Below, piece by piece: positions 37,004 to 45,029 of a stretch of 64,000 bases of DNA. The notes under the pieces were generated by a model. It saw only the letters and a list, made by a program, of their open reading frames with translations, was not told the origin of the DNA and searched no databases. The stretch covers positions 362,983 to 426,982 of the forward strand of contig NZ_BMFW01000001.1 in the NCBI RefSeq assembly GCF_014639275.1, given 5' to 3'. Each line of letters begins with the position of its first letter. Positions within the stretch are counted from its first letter, which is position 1. This stretch comes from Arthrobacter liuii. Its GTDB lineage: Bacteria; Actinomycetota; Actinomycetes; Actinomycetales; Micrococcaceae. The position numbers were made by a program, and so were the translations under genes.

Positions 37004-37585
37004 CTAGGAGGCAGTGAACGCGGGGGCTGCGGCGAGCGCGGCCAGCGTGGAGACCAGGAGCCGGCGCTCCACCACCTTGATGCGTTCGTGGAGGGTTTCC
37101 TCGGTGTCGGAGTCCTCGATGGTCACGGCCGCCTGGGCGATGATGGGCCCGGTGTCCACGCCTGCGTCGGCCCAGTGCACCGTGCAGCCCGTCACCTTCA
37201 CGCCGTACGCCATCGCGTCCCGCACGCCGTGGGCACCGGGGAATGCCGGGAGCAGCGCCGGGTGCGTGTTGAGATACCTGCCATTGAACGCGTCGATAAA
37301 GCCCGGGCTGACAATCCGCATGAAGCCGGAGGAGACCACCACGTCCGGCTTGTAGGCGGCCACGGCCCCGGTCAGCGCGGCATTCCAGTCGGCACGGTCC
37401 GGGTAGGCCTTGAAGTCCACCACGAAGGTGGGGATGCCGGCCGCGGCTGAGCGTTCGACGCCGTAGGTCCCCTCGCGGTCGGCGCCTACCGCTGCGATTT
37501 CCACGTCGAGCTCCCCCGCATGGACGGCGTCGATGACTGCCTGGAGATTGGATCCGGTTCCGGAGACGAGGACGACGATGCGCAT
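37004..37585 (-). CDS. purN: Phosphoribosylglycinamide formyltransferase
   Basis: Transfers a formyl group from 10-formyl-THF to GAR in purine synthesis. The 193-residue protein has the phosphate loop VLVSGTGSNLQAVID, the folate/active-site segment FMRIVSPGFIDAFNGRYLNTHPALLPAFPG with the catalytic Asn-His, and the Asp of VDTGPIIAQ. It lies on the same strand as purH but is separated from it by three kilobases (MFS gene, repeats and nuclease gene). Confidence 0.96.
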   Translation of the reverse strand: MRIVVLVSGTGSNLQAVIDAVHAGELDVEIAAVGADREGTYGVERSAAAGIPTFVVDFKAYPDRADWNAALTGAVAAYKPDVVVSSGFMRIVSPGFIDAFNGRYLNTHPALLPAFPGAHGVRDAMAYGVKVTGCTVHWADAGVDTGPIIAQAAVTIEDSDTEETLHERIKVVERRLLVSTLAALAAAPAFTAS

Positions 37586-37624
37586 TGGTCCAGCTTAGGT
37601 GCAGGCTCGCGTACGCTGGAAAAC

Positions 37625-38056
37625 ATGAACAGCGAACCGGGCCGCAGCGGGCAGCAGCAGGTCAGACCCGCGCTCAGCGAGGCGGCTAAGACCTCCCTCG
37701 CCAAGACCCACACCCTGTTCCGGATGTTTGTGGTCTCGGTGCTCGGGGCCTTCTTCGTATACCAGCTGGACGTTGGCTACCTCTGGCTGACAACGGTGCT
37801 TACCGCCGCGGGGGTGGTCCTGGGGATTGTCCTGCTGGTACGGGCGGTGCGGTTGAAGGAATCCAAGCTGGTTCTCTTTGGCACCATTTCCGGGCTGGTG
37901 GTCGCCGCTGTCATGGTGCTGCTGATTGCAACCACCATGGTCCTGTTTGACCAGGTGCGTGAGTACCAGGCCTGCGTGGGGCGGGCGCTGACGGACCGGG
38001 CCACCCATGCGTGCATGGTGCAGTTCCAGGATGTACTGCCCACGAAGGTCCGCTAG
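37625..38056 (+). CDS. Small three-helix membrane protein
   Basis: A 143-residue protein with hydrophobic segments near residues 33-52, 55-72 and 83-105, and a soluble end with a Cys pair (YQACVGRALTDRATHACM). I do not recognise the family. The start at ATG 37625 gives a polar N-terminus. It is divergent from purN (40 bases apart) and convergent with the DUF6350 gene. Confidence 0.7.
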   Translation: MNSEPGRSGQQQVRPALSEAAKTSLAKTHTLFRMFVVSVLGAFFVYQLDVGYLWLTTVLTAAGVVLGIVLLVRAVRLKESKLVLFGTISGLVVAAVMVLLIATTMVLFDQVREYQACVGRALTDRATHACMVQFQDVLPTKVR

Positions 38057-38070
38057 GCGCGGGCGCGGTC

Positions 38071-39387
38071 CTAGTGGACCAGTTCCGCGTCCTGTTCCAC
38101 GGACCCGGTTTTCTCGCGTTCCAGCCACGGTCCGGCGGCGTAACCGATGACGACGCCGGCACCCACCTCGGCAGCCACCCAGAGTCCCGTCCATAGCGGG
38201 TCGGGCCCGATGGCGGTCAGGCGGCCAAGGCCGGCTGAGCCCCTGGCAAGCCAGGCCAGGCACACGGTCAGCAGTCCGGCGGCCAGCCCGCCGAGCACGC
38301 CCAGCACCAGGGTGGAGACGCTTGCCGTGAACCAGCGGGCGCGGACCTTGATGGAGAGCCACTCGTCGAAGTGGTTCTCCCCTTCCCGGAGGAACCACCA
38401 GCCCGCCATGACCCCTGCCAGGACGGGAACGATCAGGGCCACGAAGGCGTAGTCCAGGGACCCTGACGGGATGGCCGCCAGGACCGGGATGGACGGCAGC
38501 GGCCCCACGGCGGTGCCCAGCGGACCCGCCTGGGAGCCCACCCCCACGGCGAAGCCCGCGCCGGATGTCCATGCGAGGGCAAAGACCACGAGGTTGGGCA
38601 GGAAGCCAAGCTGCGCGATGGTGAGGGCGGCACCTCCCACGGGGCCGGCGTCGAGCCCTTCGTAAACGGACACCACGAGGTTCCAGTGGATGAACAGGTC
38701 AACCGCCAGCAGCGCTGCGGCCAGGGTGAGGGCGGAAGCCACGGCCACGAAGCCGGCCTTGGCAGCAGACGCGAAGTACGACCCCGCCCACCGGGAATGC
38801 TGGCTGGTGCGCGAGATCCAGTCCACGGCGTCGACGCCGATCAGCCGGCTCCAGGAGCCTGCCTCCCTTCGCGCACCCACCACCATGCCGAGCCCAAACG
38901 GAACCAAGGGAACCAGCATGGCGTACCAAAGGTTGATGACGACGTCGGCGCTGCGGCATACGAACCCCGTGGCGGCGCCGAACGCCGCGTAGACCGCCCA
39001 CGATCCCAGCAGCGCCTGCCACAGCTGGTCCGTGTAGGAGGCGCGGGCCAGCCTGCGGCCTGCGCGCCACGCCAGGAGGAACGGAATCACGGTCAGGCCC
39101 ATGGGGGTCAGGCTCAGGACGCCCGAGCCGCCATGGGTGGCCGGCTCCGGCCCGGCTCCCGCAAGCTGCAGCGGTACGCCGTGGACCAGGAGCCATGACT
39201 GCCCAGCCAGCCGTGCCAGGACCTCGAACTGCCCGTTCATGAAACCCGCCGTGGCCCAGACAGCCACGATGGGCGCCACTACCATCAGCGCGGAAATGAT
39301 GGCCGCCTGCGCCGCTTCGAGGGCACCCTGCAGCCACAAAGGCATGGGAAGGCCACGGTTTCCGGTCTGATCAGCGCGCAGTTTCAT
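38071..39387 (-). CDS. DUF6350-family multi-pass membrane protein
   Basis: A 438-residue protein with about 10 hydrophobic segments. Its sequence and its position upstream of purN fit the actinomycete DUF6350 family, which has no known function. I start at ATG 39385-39387 (MKLRADQTGNRG); the upstream in-frame extension lacks membrane-protein character. It probably precedes purN in the same transcription direction, although the small plus-strand gene lies between them. Confidence 0.75.
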   Translation of the reverse strand: MKLRADQTGNRGLPMPLWLQGALEAAQAAIISALMVVAPIVAVWATAGFMNGQFEVLARLAGQSWLLVHGVPLQLAGAGPEPATHGGSGVLSLTPMGLTVIPFLLAWRAGRRLARASYTDQLWQALLGSWAVYAAFGAATGFVCRSADVVINLWYAMLVPLVPFGLGMVVGARREAGSWSRLIGVDAVDWISRTSQHSRWAGSYFASAAKAGFVAVASALTLAAALLAVDLFIHWNLVVSVYEGLDAGPVGGAALTIAQLGFLPNLVVFALAWTSGAGFAVGVGSQAGPLGTAVGPLPSIPVLAAIPSGSLDYAFVALIVPVLAGVMAGWWFLREGENHFDEWLSIKVRARWFTASVSTLVLGVLGGLAAGLLTVCLAWLARGSAGLGRLTAIGPDPLWTGLWVAAEVGAGVVIGYAAGPWLEREKTGSVEQDAELVH

Positions 39388-39824
39388 CGTGTTCCATGGT
39401 GTCACGCCGGGTGCGCCGTCCCCGCGAACGACAGGCTCCGCGGCGGCACCGATCAACAATCGGATACCCCGGGATCCGGCGCTTTTTCCCCAGCCGCGCC
39501 GTAAAATTGGTAGAAACCAACACCCACCGCCCCGCCGAGGACGTAGTGCGATTTCTGCTGGCCGCCAGACATGATCAGCGCCAGCCGAGGACCCGGATTC
39601 CGTAAACCGGGAAAACAGGAGCCGCGAATGAGAGATGAACCGTAAGTTCTGAAGATATTCGTCCTACTGGCTGGTGCAGTCACCGCTATCAGCGCGGCTG
39701 CACCAGCGTTTAAAACAGTGCGGCGCCGGGAGCCTCCAAGTAGGCTCCCGGCGCCGTTCACCGTGTCAGGGCCGCTGCTTCAGTCAGCCTGCCCGCGGAA
39801 CTGGGGCCGGAACCCCAGCCCCGA
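39388..39824. other. Gap without a supported gene
   Basis: This 437-base stretch holds a TAAAAT box near 39502, a 24-codon frame starting at ATG 39568, and a short open stretch after 39655 reading IFVLLAGAVTA without a plausible start. None is convincing. The strong hairpin at 39721-39756 lies here. The left part should contain the promoter of the DUF6350 gene. Confidence 0.5.
39721..39756 (-). terminator. Strong hairpin after the DUF2382 gene
   Basis: Perfect 15-bp stem (39721-39735 and 39742-39756) with a six-base loop, 69 bases beyond the stop of the minus-strand DUF2382 gene. Confidence 0.75.
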
Positions 39825-40679
39825 TCAGCGGCGGGTATCGCCGTCTGTTTCGATGTTCTCCTTGCGGACTTCCTCGTTGACCGTGACATCGTCGCGGACA
39901 ACGTCCTTGTCCAGCCGGACCCGCTCCACCGGAACGGCTTCCTTTTCCACTACGGGGCGCTCCTCGTGGAGGACCACCTCGTGCTCTTCTTCGCTGATTG
40001 CAGGTCCGTCGTGGGCCGCTCCGCGGTTGGCGTCCGTGATGGGCTCACGCTCGATGCGGACTTCTTCGCGCTCCACCGGAATGGTCTTGGTGACGTTCTC
40101 GGTGGTGACGTACTTGCGCAGCCTTGCCCGGCCGCTGGCCTCACGTTCCTTGCCCACGTGCAGCTGTTCCTCGGACCGCGTCATGGCGTCGTCGGTGGTG
40201 GGGCCGGAGGTGTCGTGGCCGACCGCTCCGCGGGTGGTGTCGCGGTCGGAGGTATCGCGGCCGCCACCGAGACCGGCGGTGGGGGTGCCTGCGTTCAGGT
40301 CGGCGTCGCCTTGGCGGTCGACGTCCCCGGCAGTGCCGGACTGGGCCTCAGTGTAGGTCCGGGCTCCACGGTCGTAGTACGTGTACAGCCGGTCCTCTTC
40401 CTCAGGAGTGAGGTGGCCGTCGGCATCCACCCGGGGAGCGTCCTTGACGTGCTCCTTGGTGAAGGGAACCACCAGGTCTTCGCCCTGGTTATGTGCACCT
40501 TCAACCGGCACGAAAGACTCCGAAGTGCCGAAAAGTCCCGTCTTGACGGTGACCCATGTGGGCTCACCCGTGTCGTCGTCTGCGTACAGCTGCCCGACTG
40601 AACCAATCTTCGTGCCGTCGGAACCGACGACATGGCCGCCCTTGGTGAGCAGGTTTTCAAGGTTTTCCCTGTTTAGCAT
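39825..40679 (-). CDS. PRC-barrel and DUF2382 (YsnF/AvaK) stress protein
   Basis: A 284-residue soluble, highly charged protein. Residues 1 to about 105 form a PRC-barrel-like domain (GHVVGSDGTKIGSVGQLYAD, then PTWVTVKTGLFG). A Gly/Asp/Thr linker follows. The C-terminal DUF2382 domain (about 175-284) has the typical alternating charged strands (TIPVEREEVRIEREPI, VVEKEAVPVERVRL). Such proteins are linked to general stress. The start is ATG 40677-40679. Confidence 0.88.
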   Translation of the reverse strand: MLNRENLENLLTKGGHVVGSDGTKIGSVGQLYADDDTGEPTWVTVKTGLFGTSESFVPVEGAHNQGEDLVVPFTKEHVKDAPRVDADGHLTPEEEDRLYTYYDRGARTYTEAQSGTAGDVDRQGDADLNAGTPTAGLGGGRDTSDRDTTRGAVGHDTSGPTTDDAMTRSEEQLHVGKEREASGRARLRKYVTTENVTKTIPVEREEVRIEREPITDANRGAAHDGPAISEEEHEVVLHEERPVVEKEAVPVERVRLDKDVVRDDVTVNEEVRKENIETDGDTRR

Positions 40680-40804
40680 GACGTCTCCTTGGATTGTCTT
40701 TGCACTGGGTCTGCCAGCAATGGATGACCTGGATGGGGGCTTGTGCCCGGCTCCCGGCTTCCGCCCCGGCTGCTTGAGGCTCTGCGCTGACCGCCCCACT
40801 ACCG

Positions 40805-40816
40805 TAAGCATGCTTA
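40805..40816. promoter_or_regulatory. 12-bp palindrome upstream of the DUF2382 gene
   Basis: TAAGCATGCTTA is a perfect palindrome 126 bases before the DUF2382 start, next to an AT-rich tract (TTAGTAATTTTTTTT, 40838-40852) that stands out in this GC-rich sequence. It could be an operator of this stress-type gene. No regulator is known. Confidence 0.35.
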
Positions 40817-40939
40817 GCATCGAATGCCAAGCCTACTTAGTAATTTTTTTTGGCGGCCGGGCCAGCTGTTCACCCTGGCTTCTTCTCCGGGTAACGCTTT
40901 TTCCCCCGCCATTTCAAGGAGGACGCCCACGGTTGAGGG

Positions 40940-42097
40940 GTGAGGATCGCAATCGTGGCCGAATCATTTTTGCCGTTGATGAACGGCGTCACCCACTCCA
41001 TCCTGCGGGTCTTGGACCATCTCCAGGAGCGGGGCGACGACGTCCTGGTCATTGCCCCGTCCTCCCATGACGGGGAGGAACCTGTCCGAGTCAAGGGCGC
41101 AGAGGTCCACCGGCTTCCCGCGGTCCCGCTGGCCGGCTACACGAACGTGCGGGTGGCACTGGGAGGTGTGTACCGGGTCAAGCGAATCCTTGCCGAGTAC
41201 GCGCCCGACGTGGTGCATCTTGCCTCGCCGTTCGTGCTGGGCTGGCGCGCGGCCCAGGCCGCCAGCCAGCTCGGCATTCCTACGGTGGCGATCTACCAAA
41301 CCGAAGTTCCCAGCTACGCCGGCCGGTACGGCGTACCCTTCCTGGAGAACTGGGCCTGGAACCGGGTGGAGAACATCCACCTGCTGGCCACCCGCACCCT
41401 GGTGCCTTCCACATTTGCGCTGAACCAGTTGCGCGGCCGGGGCATCCCGCGGGTGCGGATGTGGCGCCGCGGGGTGGACACGGTGCGGTTCTCCCCGGAG
41501 AAGCGCGACGACGGCTGGCGGGCGTCGGTTGCCCCGGACGGTGAGCGGATCATCGGCTACGTGGGCAGGCTCGCCGTGGAAAAACAAGTGGAAGACCTGG
41601 CCGCCCTCGCTGGAATACCCAACACGAGGCTGGTGATTGTGGGCGACGGACCCCAGCGCGCAGCCTTGGAGGCGGCCCTCCCCGCGGCCGTTTTCACCGG
41701 CTTCCTCAGTGGCGATGACCTGGCCCGCGCCGTGGCTTCCTTCGACTTGTTCGTCCATCCAGGCGAGTTCGAAACCTTTTGCCAGACCATCCAGGAGGCC
41801 ATGGCATCGGGTGTTCCGGTGGTGGCCACTGGGCGGGGCGGGCCCTTGGACCTGGTGGAGAATTCACGCACCGGATGGCTCTACGAACCCGGCGACCTGT
41901 CCGCGATGCGCGCCCGGGTCCAGGACCTGATGGGTGACGACGCCAAACGCCGGGCCTTTGCCGCGGCAGCACACGCATCGGTCCAGGGCAGAACCTGGCC
42001 GGCGCTCTGCACGGAACTGGTCCAGCATTACAAGGACGTCATCGCGCCGGTGCCGGTTGCCGCGATCTCAACCAACGCCAAGGGGGCGCAACTGTGA
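40940..42097 (+). CDS. GT4-family glycosyltransferase (MgtA/PimB-like)
   Basis: A 385-residue GT-B enzyme. The N-terminus MRIAIVAESFLPLMNGVTHSI is typical of actinomycete mannosyltransferases of the MgtA/PimB group. The C-terminal domain has GYVGRLAVEKQVEDLAAL and the donor-binding FVHPGEFETFCQTIQEAMASG (the E-x7-E type motif). The start is GTG 40940. The next gene overlaps its stop as GTGA and makes a nucleotide-uronic acid, so a glycolipid such as a mannosyl-glucuronosyl-diacylglycerol is a plausible product; that is inference. Confidence 0.85.
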   Translation: MRIAIVAESFLPLMNGVTHSILRVLDHLQERGDDVLVIAPSSHDGEEPVRVKGAEVHRLPAVPLAGYTNVRVALGGVYRVKRILAEYAPDVVHLASPFVLGWRAAQAASQLGIPTVAIYQTEVPSYAGRYGVPFLENWAWNRVENIHLLATRTLVPSTFALNQLRGRGIPRVRMWRRGVDTVRFSPEKRDDGWRASVAPDGERIIGYVGRLAVEKQVEDLAALAGIPNTRLVIVGDGPQRAALEAALPAAVFTGFLSGDDLARAVASFDLFVHPGEFETFCQTIQEAMASGVPVVATGRGGPLDLVENSRTGWLYEPGDLSAMRARVQDLMGDDAKRRAFAAAAHASVQGRTWPALCTELVQHYKDVIAPVPVAAISTNAKGAQL

Positions 42098-43464
42098 AAA
42101 TATCCGTGATCGGCTGTGGCTACCTGGGTGCTGTCCATGCGGCGACCCTGGCGTCCATGGGGCATACCGTGGTGGGCATCGATGTGGATCCCGCCAAGGT
42201 GCAGCAACTGGCGCAGGGTGTGGCGCCGTTCCACGAACCGGGGCTGGACGAACTCCTCAGGGACGGCCGCGACACCGGGAGGCTGCTGTTTTCCACCGAC
42301 CCGGCGGATGCCAGGGGTGCGAACGTGCATTTCCTGTGCGTGGGAACGCCGCAGGACAAGACGTCCGACGCCGCCGACCTCACCTTCCTGGTCTCCGCAA
42401 CGGTTGCCTTGCTGCCGCACCTGGCCGCGGGCGCCGTCGTCGTAGGTAAATCCACGGTGCCTGTCGGGACGGTGGACATGCTTCGCGGCCTTCTGGAGGC
42501 GCGGCCCGACGTGCTGCTCGGTTGGAACCCCGAGTTCCTGCGGCAGGGCACCGCCGTCAAGGACTCGCTGGTGCCGGACCGGCTGGTCTACGGCGTGGAC
42601 GGGGGGCGGCCCGCCGCCTTCAACCCGGCCTCCGGCGCACCCCTGGGAGTGACAGCAGCGCTCGACGCCGTCTATGAACCGCTGCTGAGCGCCGGAATCC
42701 CCCGCCTGGTCTGCAATTTCGCAACGGCAGAGCTCATCAAGTCGGCCGCCAACGCCTACCTGGCCACCAAGGTCAGCTTCATCAATGCCGTGGCGGAACT
42801 ATGCGACGCCGCCGGCGCTGACGTCTCCGAGCTCAGTGAGGCTATGGGCCTCGACCCGAGGATCGGCAGCAGGTACCTGCATGCGGGGCTGGGCTTTGGC
42901 GGCGGCTGCCTGCCCAAGGACATCCGCAGCTTCCGCACCCAGGCAGCGGCACTGGGCGTACCCGCGGTAGAGGACTGGATGCGGCTTGTCGATTCGGTGA
43001 ACCTCGGCCAGCGTGAACGCACGGCGGCCCTCGCCGCGGAGCTGTGCGGCGGGACCGTGGCAGGACGTTCCATCACCGTCCTCGGGGCCTCCTTCAAGCC
43101 AGACACCGACGATATCCGGGACTCCCCCGCGCTCGACGTGGCAGACCGGCTGGCCGCTGCCGGAGCACACGTCACCGTCACGGACCCCAAAGCGGTGAAC
43201 CTTGCGTGGCGGCGCTACCCGCGCCTCCGCTTCGAAGCGTCCATGGGGCGGGCACTGCAGGACGCTGAACTCGTGCTGCTCCTCACGGAATGGGACGAGT
43301 ACCGGCGGCTGTGCCCCGCCGCGGCCGGGCAGCAGGTACGACGCCGGGTGGTCCTGGATGCAAGGAACGTGCTGGATGCAGCCGCCTGGCAGGAACAGGG
43401 CTGGGTGGTGCGGGGGCTCGGCACTTCCGCCGGCGCCTTGACTGCGGCAGCCGCCGCACGCTGA
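42094..43464 (+). CDS. UDP-glucose / GDP-mannose 6-dehydrogenase
   Basis: Oxidises a nucleotide sugar to its uronic acid with two NAD+. The 456-residue protein has the Rossmann motif GCGYLGAVHAATLASMGH (residues 7-24), KSTVPVGT, the central domain with LIKSAANAYLATKVSFIN, and the catalytic Cys272 in GGGCLPKD. The C-terminal domain holds GASFKPDTDDIRDSPAL. UDP-glucose is the likelier substrate. GTG 42094 overlaps the glycosyltransferase stop by four bases, so the two are coupled. Confidence 0.9.
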   Translation: MKISVIGCGYLGAVHAATLASMGHTVVGIDVDPAKVQQLAQGVAPFHEPGLDELLRDGRDTGRLLFSTDPADARGANVHFLCVGTPQDKTSDAADLTFLVSATVALLPHLAAGAVVVGKSTVPVGTVDMLRGLLEARPDVLLGWNPEFLRQGTAVKDSLVPDRLVYGVDGGRPAAFNPASGAPLGVTAALDAVYEPLLSAGIPRLVCNFATAELIKSAANAYLATKVSFINAVAELCDAAGADVSELSEAMGLDPRIGSRYLHAGLGFGGGCLPKDIRSFRTQAAALGVPAVEDWMRLVDSVNLGQRERTAALAAELCGGTVAGRSITVLGASFKPDTDDIRDSPALDVADRLAAAGAHVTVTDPKAVNLAWRRYPRLRFEASMGRALQDAELVLLLTEWDEYRRLCPAAAGQQVRRRVVLDARNVLDAAAWQEQGWVVRGLGTSAGALTAAAAAR

Positions 43465-43477
43465 GGCAGCCGCCGGC

Positions 43478-44341
43478 CTAGCCCAGGAGCCCCAAGTCCG
43501 CGAAGGCCAGCGCAACACCGGCGCCGGCCGGCGCCGCGGTGATCCGGTCCGCTACGGCAAGAACGGCTGGGTGGCCCCCTTCCACCGCAATGCCAATGCC
43601 GGCGTACTCGAGCATCTCTATGTCGTTGGCGCTGTCGCCGATTGCCACGATGTCCGCCCGGTCCAGGCCGAGCCGGGCCTCCACCACCTGGATGCCCACG
43701 GCCTTGTGCGTGCCGGCCATGAAGATCTCCCCCGCACGCTCGCCAAGGGCTGACAGGGAACTCGGGATCAGCCCCACTTCCGGGCCGAAGGTTTCCAGCA
43801 GGCGGGTCAGCGGCACCGGTGAATCGAAGCACGAGATCTTGGCATAGGACGTTGCGCGGAGGTCGTCGCTGTACTGCATCGGTCCCAAAATGTCCTCAAG
43901 CGGGTCCACGTCCGTGCTGAGGATTCCGTCATGCTGCGGGCGTCCGGCGAAGATGGGCCCAAGGACCTCCCGCAGCCGCCGGTCCACGCCGGTGCGGCCG
44001 TGCAGGGCCTCTGGAGCTTCCAGGATGTAGGCGGCGTTGTGGGCATCGAGTGTTTCCACAATGCGCGCCGCCAGACGCGGCTCAAAGCGCGCGTCCCTGA
44101 GGAGCTCGCCGTTGACCTCCACCCTGGCACCGGCGCCGGTGATGGTGCCGTCAAATCCTGCCTCCAGGATGTGGCCGGGGACCATGGACAGGGGCCGGCC
44201 TGTGCAGACAAAGACCAGGTGGCCAAGCCTGCGGGCGGTGCGGACCGCGTCCACATGTGCCTCCGGAGCGAGCCCATGGTCGGCATACGTGCCGTCGATG
44301 TCGAGGAAGACGGCACGGGGCCTGGGGGTTTGGCTGGGCAT
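43478..44341 (-). CDS. HAD-superfamily phosphatase (Cof type)
   Basis: A 287-residue hydrolase. Motif I is FLDIDGTYADHG with the two catalytic Asp residues, motif II is VCTGRPLSMV, a C2-type cap spans about residues 85-190, and motif IV is IVAIGDSANDIEMLEYAG. Class members hydrolyse sugar phosphates or similar small molecules. It is convergent with the dehydrogenase gene (13 bases apart). Confidence 0.9.
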   Translation of the reverse strand: MPSQTPRPRAVFLDIDGTYADHGLAPEAHVDAVRTARRLGHLVFVCTGRPLSMVPGHILEAGFDGTITGAGARVEVNGELLRDARFEPRLAARIVETLDAHNAAYILEAPEALHGRTGVDRRLREVLGPIFAGRPQHDGILSTDVDPLEDILGPMQYSDDLRATSYAKISCFDSPVPLTRLLETFGPEVGLIPSSLSALGERAGEIFMAGTHKAVGIQVVEARLGLDRADIVAIGDSANDIEMLEYAGIGIAVEGGHPAVLAVADRITAAPAGAGVALAFADLGLLG

Positions 44342-44586
44342 GCCTGCGCTCCTTGGTCGGCTGTGGGACTTTTGTCATCCTATCGGCGGTGCTATGCGCG
44401 CAGCAGTCCAGGAAGGTGGAAGGCGAAGGCTTTTGACGTCGCGGTGGATGAAAGTGTCCCATTCCCGCCAGGAAACTGACAGTCATCCTGTGATATGCAA
44501 AGTCTTGCAGAGTAGTAAGCCTGCTGATTGAATGAGGGAACCGGAAATGGGGGGCCCGGCACAACTTACTGACAAGGAGTGGCAAC

Positions 44587-44856
44587 ATGGGCATTATTGG
44601 ATTTCTCATTTTGGGCCTGATTGCTGGAGCCATTGCAAAGGCCATCCTGCCGGGTCGCCAGGGCGGCGGCTGGGTGGTCACCATGGTACTCGGGGTAGTC
44701 GGGGCCATCCTGGGCGGCTGGATCGGATCGCTGATTTTCGGCGGCGGACTGGCGGATTTCTTCGATCTCAGGACCTGGTTGCTGTCCATCCTCGGCGCGA
44801 TCATCGTGCTGCTGATCTACGGTGCCGTCGCCAACCGCAGTGGCCGCCGGGTGTAG
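44587..44856 (+). CDS. GlsB/YeaQ/YmgE-family stress membrane protein
   Basis: An 89-residue hydrophobic protein with three helices and the family pattern LIAGAIAKAILPGRQGGG between the first two. Homologues are induced by stress; the molecular role is unknown. A clear AAGGAG ribosome site precedes ATG 44587, and a terminator follows. Confidence 0.92.
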   Translation: MGIIGFLILGLIAGAIAKAILPGRQGGGWVVTMVLGVVGAILGGWIGSLIFGGGLADFFDLRTWLLSILGAIIVLLIYGAVANRSGRRV

Positions 44857-44885
44857 CCGCTTTCGCATTATTCAAATAAATAGGA

Positions 44886-44919
44886 AGCGCCGGACTCCAA
44901 AAGGAGGACGGCGCTTTTT
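44886..44919 (+). terminator. Intrinsic terminator of the GlsB-like gene
   Basis: Stem AGCGCCG...CGGCGCT with an inner GACTCC/GGAG pairing and an AAAA loop, followed by TTTTT, 30 bases after the stop. Confidence 0.88.
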
Positions 44920-45029
44920 ACGTCCTGCAGCGCTTGGCTGCGGAACTGAATTGCAGACTCCGGCACCCGCGTGCCCCGTAGCTGCACAATTTCCGCCTCC
45001 GGCCTTTATGATGGCGAAGGGGTGGTGTG

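Noticed and set aside
39655..39760. Small plus-strand frame reading IFVLLAGAVTA, possibly a DLW-39-like peptide
   Set aside because: No start codon, runs into a terminator hairpin, and lacks the family ending.
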